Positions 1 through 7,143 are shown, counted from the first letter of the stretch. The stretch: 15,436 bases of DNA from Pseudomonadota bacterium (GCA_023433985.1 JAEYTN010000312.1:1-15436); one strand, 5' to 3'. Numbers and translations are program-made. Notes: generated by a model not told the origin, from the sequence alone.

Positions 1-378
1 GCCGAACACACGGCCGATGCCGTGACGGCCGCCGTCGTCGCCGCCACGGGCGGGGCGATCGACCCGTTCGTCTTCCGCCTGTCGATCTTCGTGCTCGCCA
101 TCTTCGTGGGCTACTACGTGGTCTGGAGCGTCACTCCGGCCCTGCACACCCCGCTGATGAGCGTCACCAATGCCATCTCGTCGGTCATCGTGGTGGGTGC
201 GCTGCTCGCCGTCGGCGTGCCGCTCGCCGCCGACAGCAACTGGATGAGCAAGCTCTTCGGCTTCCTCGCGCTGGTGCTCGCCAGCGTCAACATCTTCGGC
301 GGCTTCCTCGTCACCCAGCGCATGCTGGCGATGTACAAGAAGAAGGACGCCCCAGCTAAGAAGGCGGGGAGCCACTAA
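1..378 (+). CDS. pntAB: NAD(P) transhydrogenase, PntA membrane part (5' partial)
   Basis: This is the small membrane subunit of the proton-translocating NAD(P)+ transhydrogenase, which couples proton entry to hydride transfer from NADH to NADP+. It is the split-off C-terminal membrane domain of PntA, as in many alphaproteobacteria. The frame is open from base 1 ([13 protein letters not shown]...). A GTG at 22 is possible, but family members usually have a longer acidic/Ala-rich N-terminus, so I infer that the true start lies before the window. The visible protein has about three hydrophobic helices, including [20 protein letters not shown] and a segment at [17 protein letters not shown], and the family hallmark [17 protein letters not shown], followed by a short Lys-rich cytoplasmic tail. 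TAA is followed directly by the ATG of pntB, so the two are surely co-transcribed. The NAD-binding subunit pntAA is expected just upstream. Confidence 0.93.
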   Translation, partial: AEHTADAVTAAVVAATGGAIDPFVFRLSIFVLAIFVGYYVVWSVTPALHTPLMSVTNAISSVIVVGALLAVGVPLAADSNWMSKLFGFLALVLASVNIFGGFLVTQRMLAMYKKKDAPAKKAGSH

Positions 379-1785
379 ATGATCGACGCCAGCTTCGCTG
401 CGGTCCTCTACTTGGTTTCCGGCGTCCTGTTCATCCTGGCGCTGCGCGGGCTTTCGAGCCCCGCTACGGCCCGGCAGGGCAATACCTACGGCATGGTCGG
501 CATGACCATCGCCGTCGTCACCACCCTGCTCGTCGCGGGCGTGTCCGACTGGCTGAGCTGGCTGCTCATCATCGGCGGCCTCGCCGTCGGCGGCGGCATC
601 GGCGCAGTGCTGGCGCGGCAGGTCAAGATGACCGACATGCCGCAGCTCGTCGCCGCCTTCCACTCGCTGGTGGGCCTGTCGGCGGTGTTCGTCGCCGCGG
701 CGGCGCTTTATGCGCCCGAAGCCTTCGGCATCGGCGAGGTCGGCCATATCCACCCGCAGGCGCTGATCGAGATGAGCCTCGGCGTCGCCATCGGCGCCTT
801 CACCTTCACCGGCTCGGTCATCGCCTTCGCCAAGCTCAACGGCAACATGAGCGGCAAGCCGATCATCCTGCCGCAGCGCCACCTCATCCACATCGCGCTC
901 GGCGTGCTGCTGGTGGTGCTGATCTGGCTCTTCGCCACCACCACCGATCCCTTGTGGTTCTTGGCCATCACGATCGTCGCGCTGGTGCTGGGCGGGCTGA
1001 TGATCATCCCGATCGGCGGCGCCGACATGCCGGTCGTCGTCTCCATGCTCAACTCCTACTCGGGCTGGGCGGCAGCGGGCATCGGCTTCACGCTGGGCAA
1101 TACGGCGCTCATCATCACCGGCGCGCTGGTGGGCTCCTCGGGCGCCATCCTCAGCTACATCATGTGCAAGGCGATGAACCGCAGCTTCATCTCCGTGATC
1201 TTGGGCGGCTTCGGCGGCGATGCCGCGGCGGCCGGCTCGGGCGAGGAGGAGACGCGGCCGGTCAAGCAAGGCTCGGCCGACGATGCCGGCTTCATGATGA
1301 AAAACGCCGGCAAGGTCATCATCGTCCCGGGCTACGGCATGGCTGTCGCCCAGGCGCAGCACGCGCTGCGCGAAATGGCGGACCAGCTGAAGGCCGCCGG
1401 CGTCGAGGTGAAGTACGCCATCCACCCGGTCGCCGGCCGCATGCCCGGCCACATGAACGTGCTGCTCGCCGAGGCCAACGTGCCCTATGACGAAGTGTTC
1501 GAGCTCGAAGACATCAACTCCGAGTTCGCCCAGGCCGACGTGGCCTTCGTCATCGGCGCCAACGACGTCACCAACCCCGCCGCCAAGACCGACAAGACCT
1601 CGCCGATCTACGGCATGCCCGTCCTCAACGTCGAAGACGCGGGCACTGTGCTCTTCATCAAGCGAGGCATGGCGGCAGGCTACGCGGGCGTGCAGAACGA
1701 ACTGTTCTTCCGCGACAACACCATGATGCTGTTCGGCGACGCCAAGAAGGTGACCGAAGACATCGTCAAGTCGCTGGGCCACTAA
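379..1785 (+). CDS. pntB: NAD(P) transhydrogenase subunit beta
   Basis: This is the beta subunit of the inner-membrane proton-translocating transhydrogenase, which makes NADPH from NADH at the expense of the proton gradient. At 468 residues it has the family's normal length. The first roughly 270 residues form the multi-helix membrane domain II, which carries the family-typical stretch MVGMTIAVVTTLL and the polar motif around HLIHIALG. After a Gly/Glu-rich linker comes the soluble NADP(H)-binding domain III (from about residue 305) with GYGMAVAQAQ at about 318, HPVAGRMPGHMN, and GANDVTNPA at about 393, the classic NADP-binding and loop motifs. The ATG directly abuts the stop of the preceding PntA membrane subunit, indicating translational coupling. 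No key motif is missing. The gene ends 17 bp before a strong hairpin terminator. Confidence 0.97.
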   Translation: MIDASFAAVLYLVSGVLFILALRGLSSPATARQGNTYGMVGMTIAVVTTLLVAGVSDWLSWLLIIGGLAVGGGIGAVLARQVKMTDMPQLVAAFHSLVGLSAVFVAAAALYAPEAFGIGEVGHIHPQALIEMSLGVAIGAFTFTGSVIAFAKLNGNMSGKPIILPQRHLIHIALGVLLVVLIWLFATTTDPLWFLAITIVALVLGGLMIIPIGGADMPVVVSMLNSYSGWAAAGIGFTLGNTALIITGALVGSSGAILSYIMCKAMNRSFISVILGGFGGDAAAAGSGEEETRPVKQGSADDAGFMMKNAGKVIIVPGYGMAVAQAQHALREMADQLKAAGVEVKYAIHPVAGRMPGHMNVLLAEANVPYDEVFELEDINSEFAQADVAFVIGANDVTNPAAKTDKTSPIYGMPVLNVEDAGTVLFIKRGMAAGYAGVQNELFFRDNTMMLFGDAKKVTEDIVKSLGH

Positions 1786-1802
1786 GCCCGACGCCGAAGC
1801 GC

Positions 1803-1829
1803 AAAAAGGCCGCCCGAGGCGGCCTTTTT
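1803..1829. terminator. Bidirectional intrinsic terminator, pntB / aldo-keto reductase
   Basis: A perfect 12-bp inverted repeat (AAAAAGGCCGCC at 1803-1814, loop CGA, GGCGGCCTTTTT at 1818-1829) gives a GC stem followed by T5 on either strand. It lies between the convergent ends of pntB (stop 1785) and the aldo/keto reductase (stop 1841), so it probably terminates both. Confidence 0.93.
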
Positions 1830-1840
1830 CTCTTTGCCCG

Positions 1841-2872
1841 TCAGGCCGCCGACCGTTCGCCTTCGGGGCGGCGGCGCAGCGCGGCCGTGGTCAGGGCCGG
1901 TGGCTGGTACATTGCCACGTTGCTGCCGACGTCGAAGCCCGGAGGGGCGATCTGGTCGATCCGGTCCAGCACCTCGTCGGTCAGCTTCACCTCCGCGCCG
2001 GCCAGCAGGTCGTCGAGCTGCTCCCCCGTGCGCGGCCCGAGGATTGCCGAGGTCACGGCCGGGTGCGCCACAGCGAAGGCCAGGGCCATGTGGGTCAGCG
2101 ACATTCCCGCCTCGGCAGCCAGCGGCAGCAGCTGTTCGACCGCATCGAGGCTCCGCTCGTTGCTCATCTGCTCGGGCATCGCCCTGGCGCGCAGCGAGTC
2201 CGGCAGGGGTTGGTCCTTGCGGTAGCGGCCGGTCAGCAGCCCTTTGCTCAGCGGGCTCCACACCATCACGCCCATGCCGTAGCGCTGGGCGGTGGGCAGC
2301 ATGTCGCGCTCGATCGAGCGGTCGAGGATGGAGTAGGGGGGCTGCTCGGTGCGGAACCGTGCGAGCCCGCGCTTCTCGGCCACCCACTGCGCCTCCACGA
2401 TCTCCGACACCGGGAAGGTGGATGAGCCGATCGCCCGCACCTTGCCGGCGCGGATCAGGTCGGTCAGCGCGCCCAGCGTCTCCTCGATATCGGTGTCCGG
2501 CGTCGGGCGGTGCAACTGGTAGAGGTCGATCCAGTCGGTCTGCAGCCGCTTCAGCGATGCATCGACGGCCTGCACGATCCAGCGGCGGGAGCTGCCCTGC
2601 TGGTTCACGTCCTCGCCCATCGGCGCGAAGAACTTGGTCGCCAGCACCACGTTGTCGCGCCGCCCCTTCAGTGCCTTGCCGACGATCTCCTCGCTCTCGC
2701 CGTTCGAGTAGCGGTCGGCGGTGTCGACGAAGTTGATTCCGGCGTCGAGCGCCCGGTGGATGATACGGGTGGCATCCTCGTGGTCGGGGTTGCCCATGGG
2801 GCCGAACATCATGGCGCCCAGCGCAAAGGGGCTCACTTTCATGCCGGTGCGGCCCAGCGTGCGATACTGCAT
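1841..2872 (-). CDS. Aldo/keto reductase
   Basis: This is a cytoplasmic NADPH-dependent aldo/keto reductase (TIM-barrel AKR superfamily) of 343 residues, which probably reduces aldehydes or ketones; the substrate is unknown. The N-terminus MQYRTLGRTGMKVSPFALG is the usual AKR opening. The catalytic tetrad is visible: Asp50 and Tyr55 in NFVDTADRYSNGESE, Lys80 in LATKF, and His120 in LYQLHR. GSSTFPVSEI and AILGPRTGEQLDD are the later cofactor-side motifs. I chose ATG 2872 because AGGAG lies six bases upstream and family members start there; the frame stays open to 2989, but that extension is not protein-like. It lies 117 bp downstream of a short-chain dehydrogenase on the same strand, with a terminator-like hairpin between them, and is probably controlled by the TetR regulator upstream of that gene. 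Confidence 0.93.
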   Translation of the reverse strand: MQYRTLGRTGMKVSPFALGAMMFGPMGNPDHEDATRIIHRALDAGINFVDTADRYSNGESEEIVGKALKGRRDNVVLATKFFAPMGEDVNQQGSSRRWIVQAVDASLKRLQTDWIDLYQLHRPTPDTDIEETLGALTDLIRAGKVRAIGSSTFPVSEIVEAQWVAEKRGLARFRTEQPPYSILDRSIERDMLPTAQRYGMGVMVWSPLSKGLLTGRYRKDQPLPDSLRARAMPEQMSNERSLDAVEQLLPLAAEAGMSLTHMALAFAVAHPAVTSAILGPRTGEQLDDLLAGAEVKLTDEVLDRIDQIAPPGFDVGSNVAMYQPPALTTAALRRRPEGERSAA

Positions 2873-2889
2873 CTGCTTCTCCTGTTTGG

Positions 2890-2937
2890 GAAAAATGAGC
2901 TTCCGCTCGTTGCCGCAAAGGCGGCCGTGAAGCTCAT
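2890..2937 (-). terminator. Terminator-like hairpin / possible attenuator before the reductase
   Basis: Read on the minus strand, ATGAGCTTC (2937-2929) pairs perfectly with GAAGCTCAT (2903-2895). An inner 5-bp stem GCCGC/GCGGC (2925-2921 with 2916-2912) lies in the 25-nt loop, and the outer stem runs straight into T5 (2895-2891). The structure ends only about 18 bp before the reductase start codon, with the ribosome-binding site just after it. No promoter can fit between, so transcription of the reductase from upstream has to pass it. It therefore reads as an attenuator or partial terminator within the operon, but this is inferred from base pairing only. Confidence 0.6.
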
Positions 2938-2989
2938 CGGTGAGCTCCCAAAGAGGGGCGGCGGACTTGCGGCCCGGCGCCCCGTGCAT

Positions 2990-3754
2990 TCACCACGGGA
3001 TCGTCTGGCCATCCCACATGGTGAAGGTGTTGCCCGGGGCGTTGGCGCCGAGCTTTGCCACCCGCACGACCTCGCGCGAGCCGTCCTCGAGCGTCTCGGT
3101 GCCCTCGAAGCCGTTGAGGTTGGTGCTGGTGAAGCCCGGGGAGACGAGGTTCACCTTGATGCCGGTGCCCTCGAGCTCGATCATCAGGGCCAGCGTCATG
3201 GCGTTGAGACCGGTCTTCGAGGCCGCGTAGCCCGGCGTGAAGATGTTGCGGTAGGGGAAGTTCGGGTCGGCGTTCAGCCCCAGCGAGCCGACATTGCTCG
3301 ACACGTTGACGATGCGCGCATCCGACGACAGCTTGAGCAGCGGCAGCATGGCCTGCACCACCGCCAGCACGCCGAACACGTTGGTCTCCCAGATCGTCTT
3401 CACCTCGTCGAGCGACACGTTGCTGGGCTGGCTGATCTTGACGTAGTCGGCGAGCGGCATGTCGGCCATGCGGGTGTTGGAGATCGCCGCGTTGTTGACC
3501 AGCAGGTCGAGCCGGCCGAACTCGTTGCGGATGCGTTCCGCCGCCGCGGCAATCGAGGCCCGATCGGTGACGTCGAGCTGTACTGGAACGGCGCCGGCCC
3601 CGATCTTGTTTGCCGCTTCCTCGCCGCGCCTGAAGTTGCGCGAACCGACGAGCACGGTCACGCCGTCCTCCGCCAGCTCCTTGGCGACCTGGAACCCGAC
3701 CCCCTGGTTCGCCCCGGTTACGAGGGCGATGCGCTTGAAATCCGAGCGGTCCAT
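2990..3754 (-). CDS. SDR family NAD(P)-dependent oxidoreductase
   Basis: This is a classical short-chain dehydrogenase/reductase of 254 residues: a soluble Rossmann-fold enzyme that oxidises alcohols or reduces carbonyls with NAD(P)H; the substrate is unknown. The cofactor motif TGANQGVG is at residues 13-20, an acidic turn LDVTD at 60-64, NNAA at 87-90, the structural Asn at 125 (WETNVFG), Ser152/153 (VNVSSN), and YAASK at 176-180 with catalytic Tyr176 and Lys180. The Arg39 after the second strand (VGSRN) hints at NADP preference. ATG 3754 has AGGAGA five bases upstream. A segment of about 15 residues around KISQPSNVSLDE is longer than in minimal SDRs. It is the first gene of a probable two-gene unit with the aldo/keto reductase and is divergent from a TetR repressor whose operators overlap its promoter. 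Confidence 0.94.
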   Translation of the reverse strand: MDRSDFKRIALVTGANQGVGFQVAKELAEDGVTVLVGSRNFRRGEEAANKIGAGAVPVQLDVTDRASIAAAAERIRNEFGRLDLLVNNAAISNTRMADMPLADYVKISQPSNVSLDEVKTIWETNVFGVLAVVQAMLPLLKLSSDARIVNVSSNVGSLGLNADPNFPYRNIFTPGYAASKTGLNAMTLALMIELEGTGIKVNLVSPGFTSTNLNGFEGTETLEDGSREVVRVAKLGANAPGNTFTMWDGQTIPW

Positions 3755-3788
3755 GATGTTCTCCTTTGAGACAATAGGATGCCGCCCG

Positions 3789-3818
3789 TTGCCGCGGGCG
3801 CGGCTCGGTGCTATTTAA
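3789..3818 (+). promoter_or_regulatory. Candidate promoter of the TetR gene
   Basis: TTGCCG (3789-3794) and TATTTA (3813-3818) are separated by 18 bp. The predicted transcript would start near 3825, inside the left operator, which would allow autorepression. The match is moderate and unsupported by other evidence. Confidence 0.4.
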
Positions 3819-3858
3819 ACGGAACGGCATTCCGCATATATACGGAACGATGTTCCGT
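3819..3858. promoter_or_regulatory. Twin TetR-type operators between divergent genes
   Basis: Two related inverted repeats are seen. The right one (3842-3858) is a perfect palindrome, ACGGAAC-GAT-GTTCCGT. The left one (3819-3835) shares the core CGGAA-N5-TTCCG. Their centres, 3827 and 3850, are 23 bp apart, about two helical turns. They lie between the SDR gene and the divergent TetR gene. The right site falls exactly in the spacer of a minus-strand promoter. The arrangement is what is known for TetR regulators that repress themselves and a divergent neighbour; binding by this particular TetR is inferred. Confidence 0.85.
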
Positions 3859-3866
3859 TTTGACAA
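3837..3866 (-). promoter_or_regulatory. Candidate promoter of the SDR-aldo/keto reductase unit
   Basis: On the minus strand TTGTCA (3866-3861) and TATATA (3842-3837) are separated by 18 bp, close to the sigma-70 consensus. The 17-bp palindromic operator fills the spacer, and the second operator covers the predicted start near 3830. A bound repressor would block polymerase. Confidence 0.65.
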
Positions 3867-3879
3867 GGGGAAACTCGAA

Positions 3880-4485
3880 GTGAGTACCGGCACGTCCGGA
3901 GAAACCAGCGTCGCGCCCGAAACAAAGGGCAAGGCCCGCGCCCCGCGCGCCGATGCGCAGCGCAACCTCGATGCGCTGCTGGTGGCGGCGCGCGACGTGT
4001 TCGCCTGCCAGGGCTGCGACGCCCCCGTCCGGCAGATCGCCGAGTCGGCCGGCGTGGGCGTCGGCACGGTTTACCGCCACTTCCCCCTGCGGTCCGACCT
4101 GATTATCGCAGTGTTCCAGCGCGAGCTCGATGCCTGCGCCGATGCCGCGGTCGAGTACCAGCGCGACTATCCGCCCGGCGAAGCCGTCGAGCGGTGGATG
4201 CAGCGCTACGTCGATTTCATGGGGGCCAAGCGCGGCCTCGCCGCCGCGCTCCATTCGGGAGATCCGGCCTATGCGGGGCTGCCGGCGTGCTTCCACGACA
4301 AGCTGGTCCCGGCCATGCAGTCACTGCTCGACGCCGCAGCCGCAGCGGGCGAAATCCGGGCCGGCGTCGACCCGATGGACCTGATCAGCGCTGCCGCCAG
4401 CATGGCCAACAACGACATGGACCAGGCCCGCCGCATGGTGGCGCTGCTGGTGGATGGCCTGCGGCACGGCGCGGCCAAGGGCTGA
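3880..4485 (+). CDS. TetR/AcrR family transcriptional regulator
   Basis: This is a probable repressor of the divergent SDR-aldo/keto reductase genes and of itself. The N-terminal TetR DNA-binding domain (about residues 25-75) holds ALLVAARDVFACQG and the helix-turn-helix VRQIAESAGVGVGTVYRHF, then the helix-4 start PLRSDLI. The C-terminal ligand-binding domain (about 80-201) is divergent, so the inducer cannot be read. I chose GTG 3880 (201 residues) because AAGGGG sits nine bases upstream. An in-frame ATG at 3850 lies in the centre of the right operator and lacks a good ribosome-binding site, and a GTG at 3808 would precede the operators. Family members linked to SDR/AKR enzymes often respond to reactive carbonyls or aromatic compounds, but that is only context here. 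Confidence 0.9.
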   Translation: MSTGTSGETSVAPETKGKARAPRADAQRNLDALLVAARDVFACQGCDAPVRQIAESAGVGVGTVYRHFPLRSDLIIAVFQRELDACADAAVEYQRDYPPGEAVERWMQRYVDFMGAKRGLAAALHSGDPAYAGLPACFHDKLVPAMQSLLDAAAAAGEIRAGVDPMDLISAAASMANNDMDQARRMVALLVDGLRHGAAKG

Positions 4486-4503
4486 CGCAGACGACCCCGC
4501 AAA

Positions 4504-4527
4504 GCCCGGCAGCACGCGCTGCCGGGC
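4504..4527. terminator. Hairpin between convergent TetR and peptidase genes
   Basis: A perfect 10-bp stem (GCCCGGCAGC at 4504-4513, loop ACGC, GCTGCCGGGC at 4518-4527) lies between the convergent stops at 4485 and 4538. There is no T-run on the plus strand and only TTT on the minus strand, so it would be a weak intrinsic terminator, better for the peptidase gene. Confidence 0.6.
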
Positions 4528-4537
4528 CTGGGTCCCA

Positions 4538-5689
4538 TCACGGCGCGATAGTGTCGTCCTGCGGTCCGCCCAGCCGCTCCCTGGCGAGGCCGCGCAGCCG
4601 GTCGAAGAACTCGCGCGCCGGCATCTGTTCGGGCAGGCCGTGCCCGCCGTCGCGGACGACCACTGCCACGTCTCCCTCGTCGCCCGACTGCAGCACGAAC
4701 GCCTCGACGTAGAGCGCCGGCACGCGCACGAGGCGTAGGTCGGAGTCCTCCTTGCGCTCGTCGGCCAGCCGGCTGATCAGGCTCAGTCCCTGCTCGAGCT
4801 TCTGCAGGGTGGGGGCATCGTCGGTCATCGCCCGCAGTTCCTGCTTTTCCGACGGCGGGGTGAGCTCGTAGGCGGCGCTGAAGCGGCCCTTCTGCAGCTC
4901 CACCACCCGCACCGCGGCGAGTTGGCCGGGCATGGCGTCGTCGCCGCGCGCGAGTTCGTCGAGCCCGACGACATAGACCTCGTGCGGCATGGCGAGCTCG
5001 GTATCGGCAATGTCCGCGGTGCGGTCGTCCGGCGAACGGTTGACGTCCAGCATCATGGGCCGGGCACGCCGGATCAGGTCCAGAAGGTCGGGATCGATGA
5101 AGATGGGCAAGCGGATTCTCCATGTCGGCCAGCGCTTGGTGAAGTAGGCGTGCGTCCAGTGGCCGCTGCCCTGGTAGTTGTGGGTGAACTCCGCGACCGT
5201 GATGTGGCTGTTGCCGTAGATGGGGTCGGCGATGTCGAAATACTCGGTCGGCCCGACGCGGCCCCAGCCGCGGATCACCATGAAGTGCCCGCCGCCACCC
5301 GACCAGCCGATGCGTGCGCCGACGACCCGGCCGTGCTTCAGCTCGTCCAGCACCTTGCTGGTGGTGATGGGGCCGCTGATCGACACGTAGTTGTTGGTGC
5401 GCGTCAGGGCGCGGTCGAGATACCAGGGCACGTTGCACGCCATCGAAACCGGCGTCGTGCAGCACGACAGCCCCAGTTCGGCCCCGGCAACCTTGCACTG
5501 TGTCCAGGTCGACAGGCTGTAGAAGAAGTGCGAAACGCTGGTTGCGGTCGCCGCCCAGCACCAGTTCGTCTGGGTCTGGGGCTGCATCGTGAACGGCAGC
5601 ACGGTGGATTTGAACAGCACATTCGTCCAGTCGATCGCCGACTGGTTGAAGTAAATGCGGGAAGCAGCGATAAATTCGCTTAAAGGCAT
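4538..5689 (-). CDS. Papain-like cysteine peptidase (C70/AvrRpt2-like) with unknown C-terminal domain
   Basis: The first roughly 195 residues of this 383-residue protein look like the papain-like C70 (AvrRpt2-type) peptidase family. The catalytic Cys44 lies in QTNWCWAATATSVSHF, His135 in SGGGGHFMVIRGWG, and a third polar residue in FDIADPIYG, probably Asp155. A Cys cluster (65, 76, 77, 85) in the pattern C-x10-CC-x7-C is typical of the bacterial members, as is YQGSGHWTHAYFTK. The C-terminal part (about 200-383) is acidic, ends with a helical REFFDRLRGLARERLGG segment, and matches nothing I recognise. No signal peptide or pro-region is seen, so the protein is cytoplasmic or exported by a non-Sec route. 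The start ATG 5689 has GAGGGG seven bases upstream. It stands alone between convergent and divergent neighbours with its own promoter. The peptidase fold is well supported; the substrate and role are unknown. Confidence 0.85.
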   Translation of the reverse strand: MPLSEFIAASRIYFNQSAIDWTNVLFKSTVLPFTMQPQTQTNWCWAATATSVSHFFYSLSTWTQCKVAGAELGLSCCTTPVSMACNVPWYLDRALTRTNNYVSISGPITTSKVLDELKHGRVVGARIGWSGGGGHFMVIRGWGRVGPTEYFDIADPIYGNSHITVAEFTHNYQGSGHWTHAYFTKRWPTWRIRLPIFIDPDLLDLIRRARPMMLDVNRSPDDRTADIADTELAMPHEVYVVGLDELARGDDAMPGQLAAVRVVELQKGRFSAAYELTPPSEKQELRAMTDDAPTLQKLEQGLSLISRLADERKEDSDLRLVRVPALYVEAFVLQSGDEGDVAVVVRDGGHGLPEQMPAREFFDRLRGLARERLGGPQDDTIAP

Positions 5690-5758
5690 AGGAGTTCCCC
5701 TCGTTGGACGGAAAATCCCCCGACTTACTCAACTGCGATGTAAGTGTACCACGTCACA

Positions 5759-5787
5759 AGTATACGCTCTTGCCGGGTCGACAACAA
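5759..5787 (-). promoter_or_regulatory. Sigma-70-like promoter of the peptidase gene
   Basis: On the minus strand TTGTTG (5787-5782) and TATACT (5764-5759) are separated by exactly 17 bp. The expected start is near 5752, leaving a leader of about 63 nt before the peptidase ATG. The surrounding 5690-5966 gap is AT-richer than the genes and otherwise contains only a short GCCGGC-AAAT-GCCGGC inverted repeat (5825-5840). Confidence 0.6.
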
Positions 5788-5966
5788 CTACGTGTTTACA
5801 TCTCGCCTGCCGTTTGCATTAGCGGCCGGCAAATGCCGGCTCCGGAACTGGGCCATCAATAGACACTCCCGTGGCGCCGTCCTTCGGCGAAAGAGCGATC
5901 CGCCCCTTTTCCACGGCCCCCCATCGTCCTACATGTCCCCGAAACCGGCGGAGGGCTTCGACCAGC

Positions 5967-7091
5967 ATGCGGAGTTTGTGGCGTGAGCTCGTCGAGCTCT
6001 GGCGCGTGCTGGTGCTCGGTGGGTTCATTGCCGGCCTGCTGCTCTCGCCGCATGTCGCGGCCGCCGTGAAGATGGCCGGGCTCGCCGCCGAGGGCGCCTA
6101 CGCCGAACTGCATCTCCAGCAGGTCCCGCCCGCGCGCTATGCAGAGGAGATAGCCCTCGCGCTCGATGCGGGCGACGCCACGCTCGCCCGCTCCCTTGCG
6201 GCCCTCGCGGCCTCCCGCGACATTCCCATTCCCGCCGAGCTAGCCGATCGCATCGCCGCGCTTCCCGCGGTCGATCTCGCCGCCACCCTCGGCGCCGGCT
6301 GGAACTGCGTGGTGAACGGCGACTTCGATAGCGAAGCGGGCTTCGCCTGCGTCGTCGCCACAGACCTGACCGGCATCGGCGATGTGCGCGATCTCGTGGG
6401 GGAGGGCGGCAAGTTCGTCACGGGGCAGCCGATCGATTATTTCACCCTCGGCATCGCCAGCGTCGGGCTGGGGCTCACCGCGGCCACGCTGTCGAGCCTC
6501 GGAACCGCCGCTCCGCTCCGCGTCGGCGCCAGCTTCGTCAAGGCGATGCACCGGGTCGGCAAGCTGCCGCCGCGGCTCACGCGCCAGATCGCAGAGGCGC
6601 TGCAGCGTGGCATCAACCGTCCGGCGCTCGAGGAAGCCATCGGCCTCGCCACGTCCATGCGCCTCGCCGAGCTCGGCCGACCGCTCTCTCGCCTGTTCAA
6701 CCCGCGCAGCGTCCGCCTCGTCTCCAACCTGGCCGAGGATATCGGCACCATCGGCAAGGCCGGCGGCGTTCGCGCCATGAAGGTCGGCGTCGAGGCCGCC
6801 GACAGTGCCGCGGACGTCCGCCGCCTCGCCCGCGTCGCCGACACCTATGGCGACGGCTTCGTCGGCGTGCTGAAGCTGGTCGGCCGCGGCGCCCTCCGCC
6901 TCGGCCACCTGCTCTTCACCATTGCCGGCTGGCTGGTAGGCGCCCTCCTGTGGCTCTGGAGCGTCCTCGCCTTCACCCTCAACGCCATCACCAGCACCGA
7001 TCGCTTCTTCCGCCGACGGGCCAGGGAGCGGCGGGCAAGACTGCGCTCCGCTCCGGCACTGCGCCCTCTCCTCAGTTCCACCAGGCCGTAG
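5967..7091 (+). CDS. Uncharacterised protein with N- and C-terminal membrane segments
   Basis: I do not recognise a named family. The 374-residue product begins MRSLWRELVELWRVLVLGGFIAGLLL-type: a short amphipathic start, then a hydrophobic anchor at about residues 12-30. A middle region is rich in Ala, Leu and Arg helices (LARSLAALAASRDIPIPAELADRIAALP), followed by a segment with two Cys (GWNCVVNGDFDSEAGFACVV) and Gly-rich, weakly hydrophobic stretches (TLGIASVGLGLTAATLSS). A clear second transmembrane helix follows near the end (LLFTIAGWLVGALLWLWSVL), then an Arg-rich tail. It is probably an inner-membrane protein with a large loop. I chose ATG 5967 (GGAGGG 11 bases upstream) over an ATG at 5871 because the extra 32 residues are Arg/Pro-rich, which suggests non-coding sequence. 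No operon partner is evident; the FrnE-like gene follows after 180 bp. Confidence 0.75.
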   Translation: MRSLWRELVELWRVLVLGGFIAGLLLSPHVAAAVKMAGLAAEGAYAELHLQQVPPARYAEEIALALDAGDATLARSLAALAASRDIPIPAELADRIAALPAVDLAATLGAGWNCVVNGDFDSEAGFACVVATDLTGIGDVRDLVGEGGKFVTGQPIDYFTLGIASVGLGLTAATLSSLGTAAPLRVGASFVKAMHRVGKLPPRLTRQIAEALQRGINRPALEEAIGLATSMRLAELGRPLSRLFNPRSVRLVSNLAEDIGTIGKAGGVRAMKVGVEAADSAADVRRLARVADTYGDGFVGVLKLVGRGALRLGHLLFTIAGWLVGALLWLWSVLAFTLNAITSTDRFFRRRARERRARLRSAPALRPLLSSTRP

Positions 7092-7094
7092 CTC

Positions 7095-7143
7095 CGTTCA
7101 GAGTCCGCTCAGCCACCGTTCATCCTGGCGATTCCGTCGTTCA
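7095..7143 (+). repeat. 11-bp-period CGTTCA direct repeats, cluster 1
   Basis: CGTTCAGAGTC (7095), CGCTCAGCCAC (7106) and CGTTCATCCTG (7117) follow one another with exact 11-bp spacing, and a fourth CGTTCATCCT begins at 7138. One helical turn per unit resembles the direct-repeat sites bound by OmpR/PhoB-type response regulators. The cluster lies in the 180-bp gap ahead of the FrnE-like gene. The first 19 bp recur at 8394 with one change. The rest of the gap (7144-7271) shows no convincing promoter. Confidence 0.6.

Noticed and set aside
2510..3769. Long plus-strand open frame of 419 residues antisense to the SDR and aldo/keto reductase genes
   Set aside because: It is rich in His, Arg, Gly and Val as expected from reading GC-rich codons backwards, has no domain, and overlaps two clearly real genes.
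4269..5732. Minus-strand 487-residue frame overlapping the peptidase gene
   Set aside because: It runs in another frame of the peptidase gene and through the convergent TetR gene; it is Arg/Pro-rich and without motifs.
5825..5840. GCCGGC-AAAT-GCCGGC inverted repeat as a terminator or operator
   Set aside because: The arm is itself a common GC palindrome, there is no T-run, and no gene ends near it.
5744..5986. An 80-residue plus-strand frame in the gap after the peptidase gene
   Set aside because: No ribosome-binding site, mixed composition, it covers the peptidase promoter and overlaps the start of the next gene.
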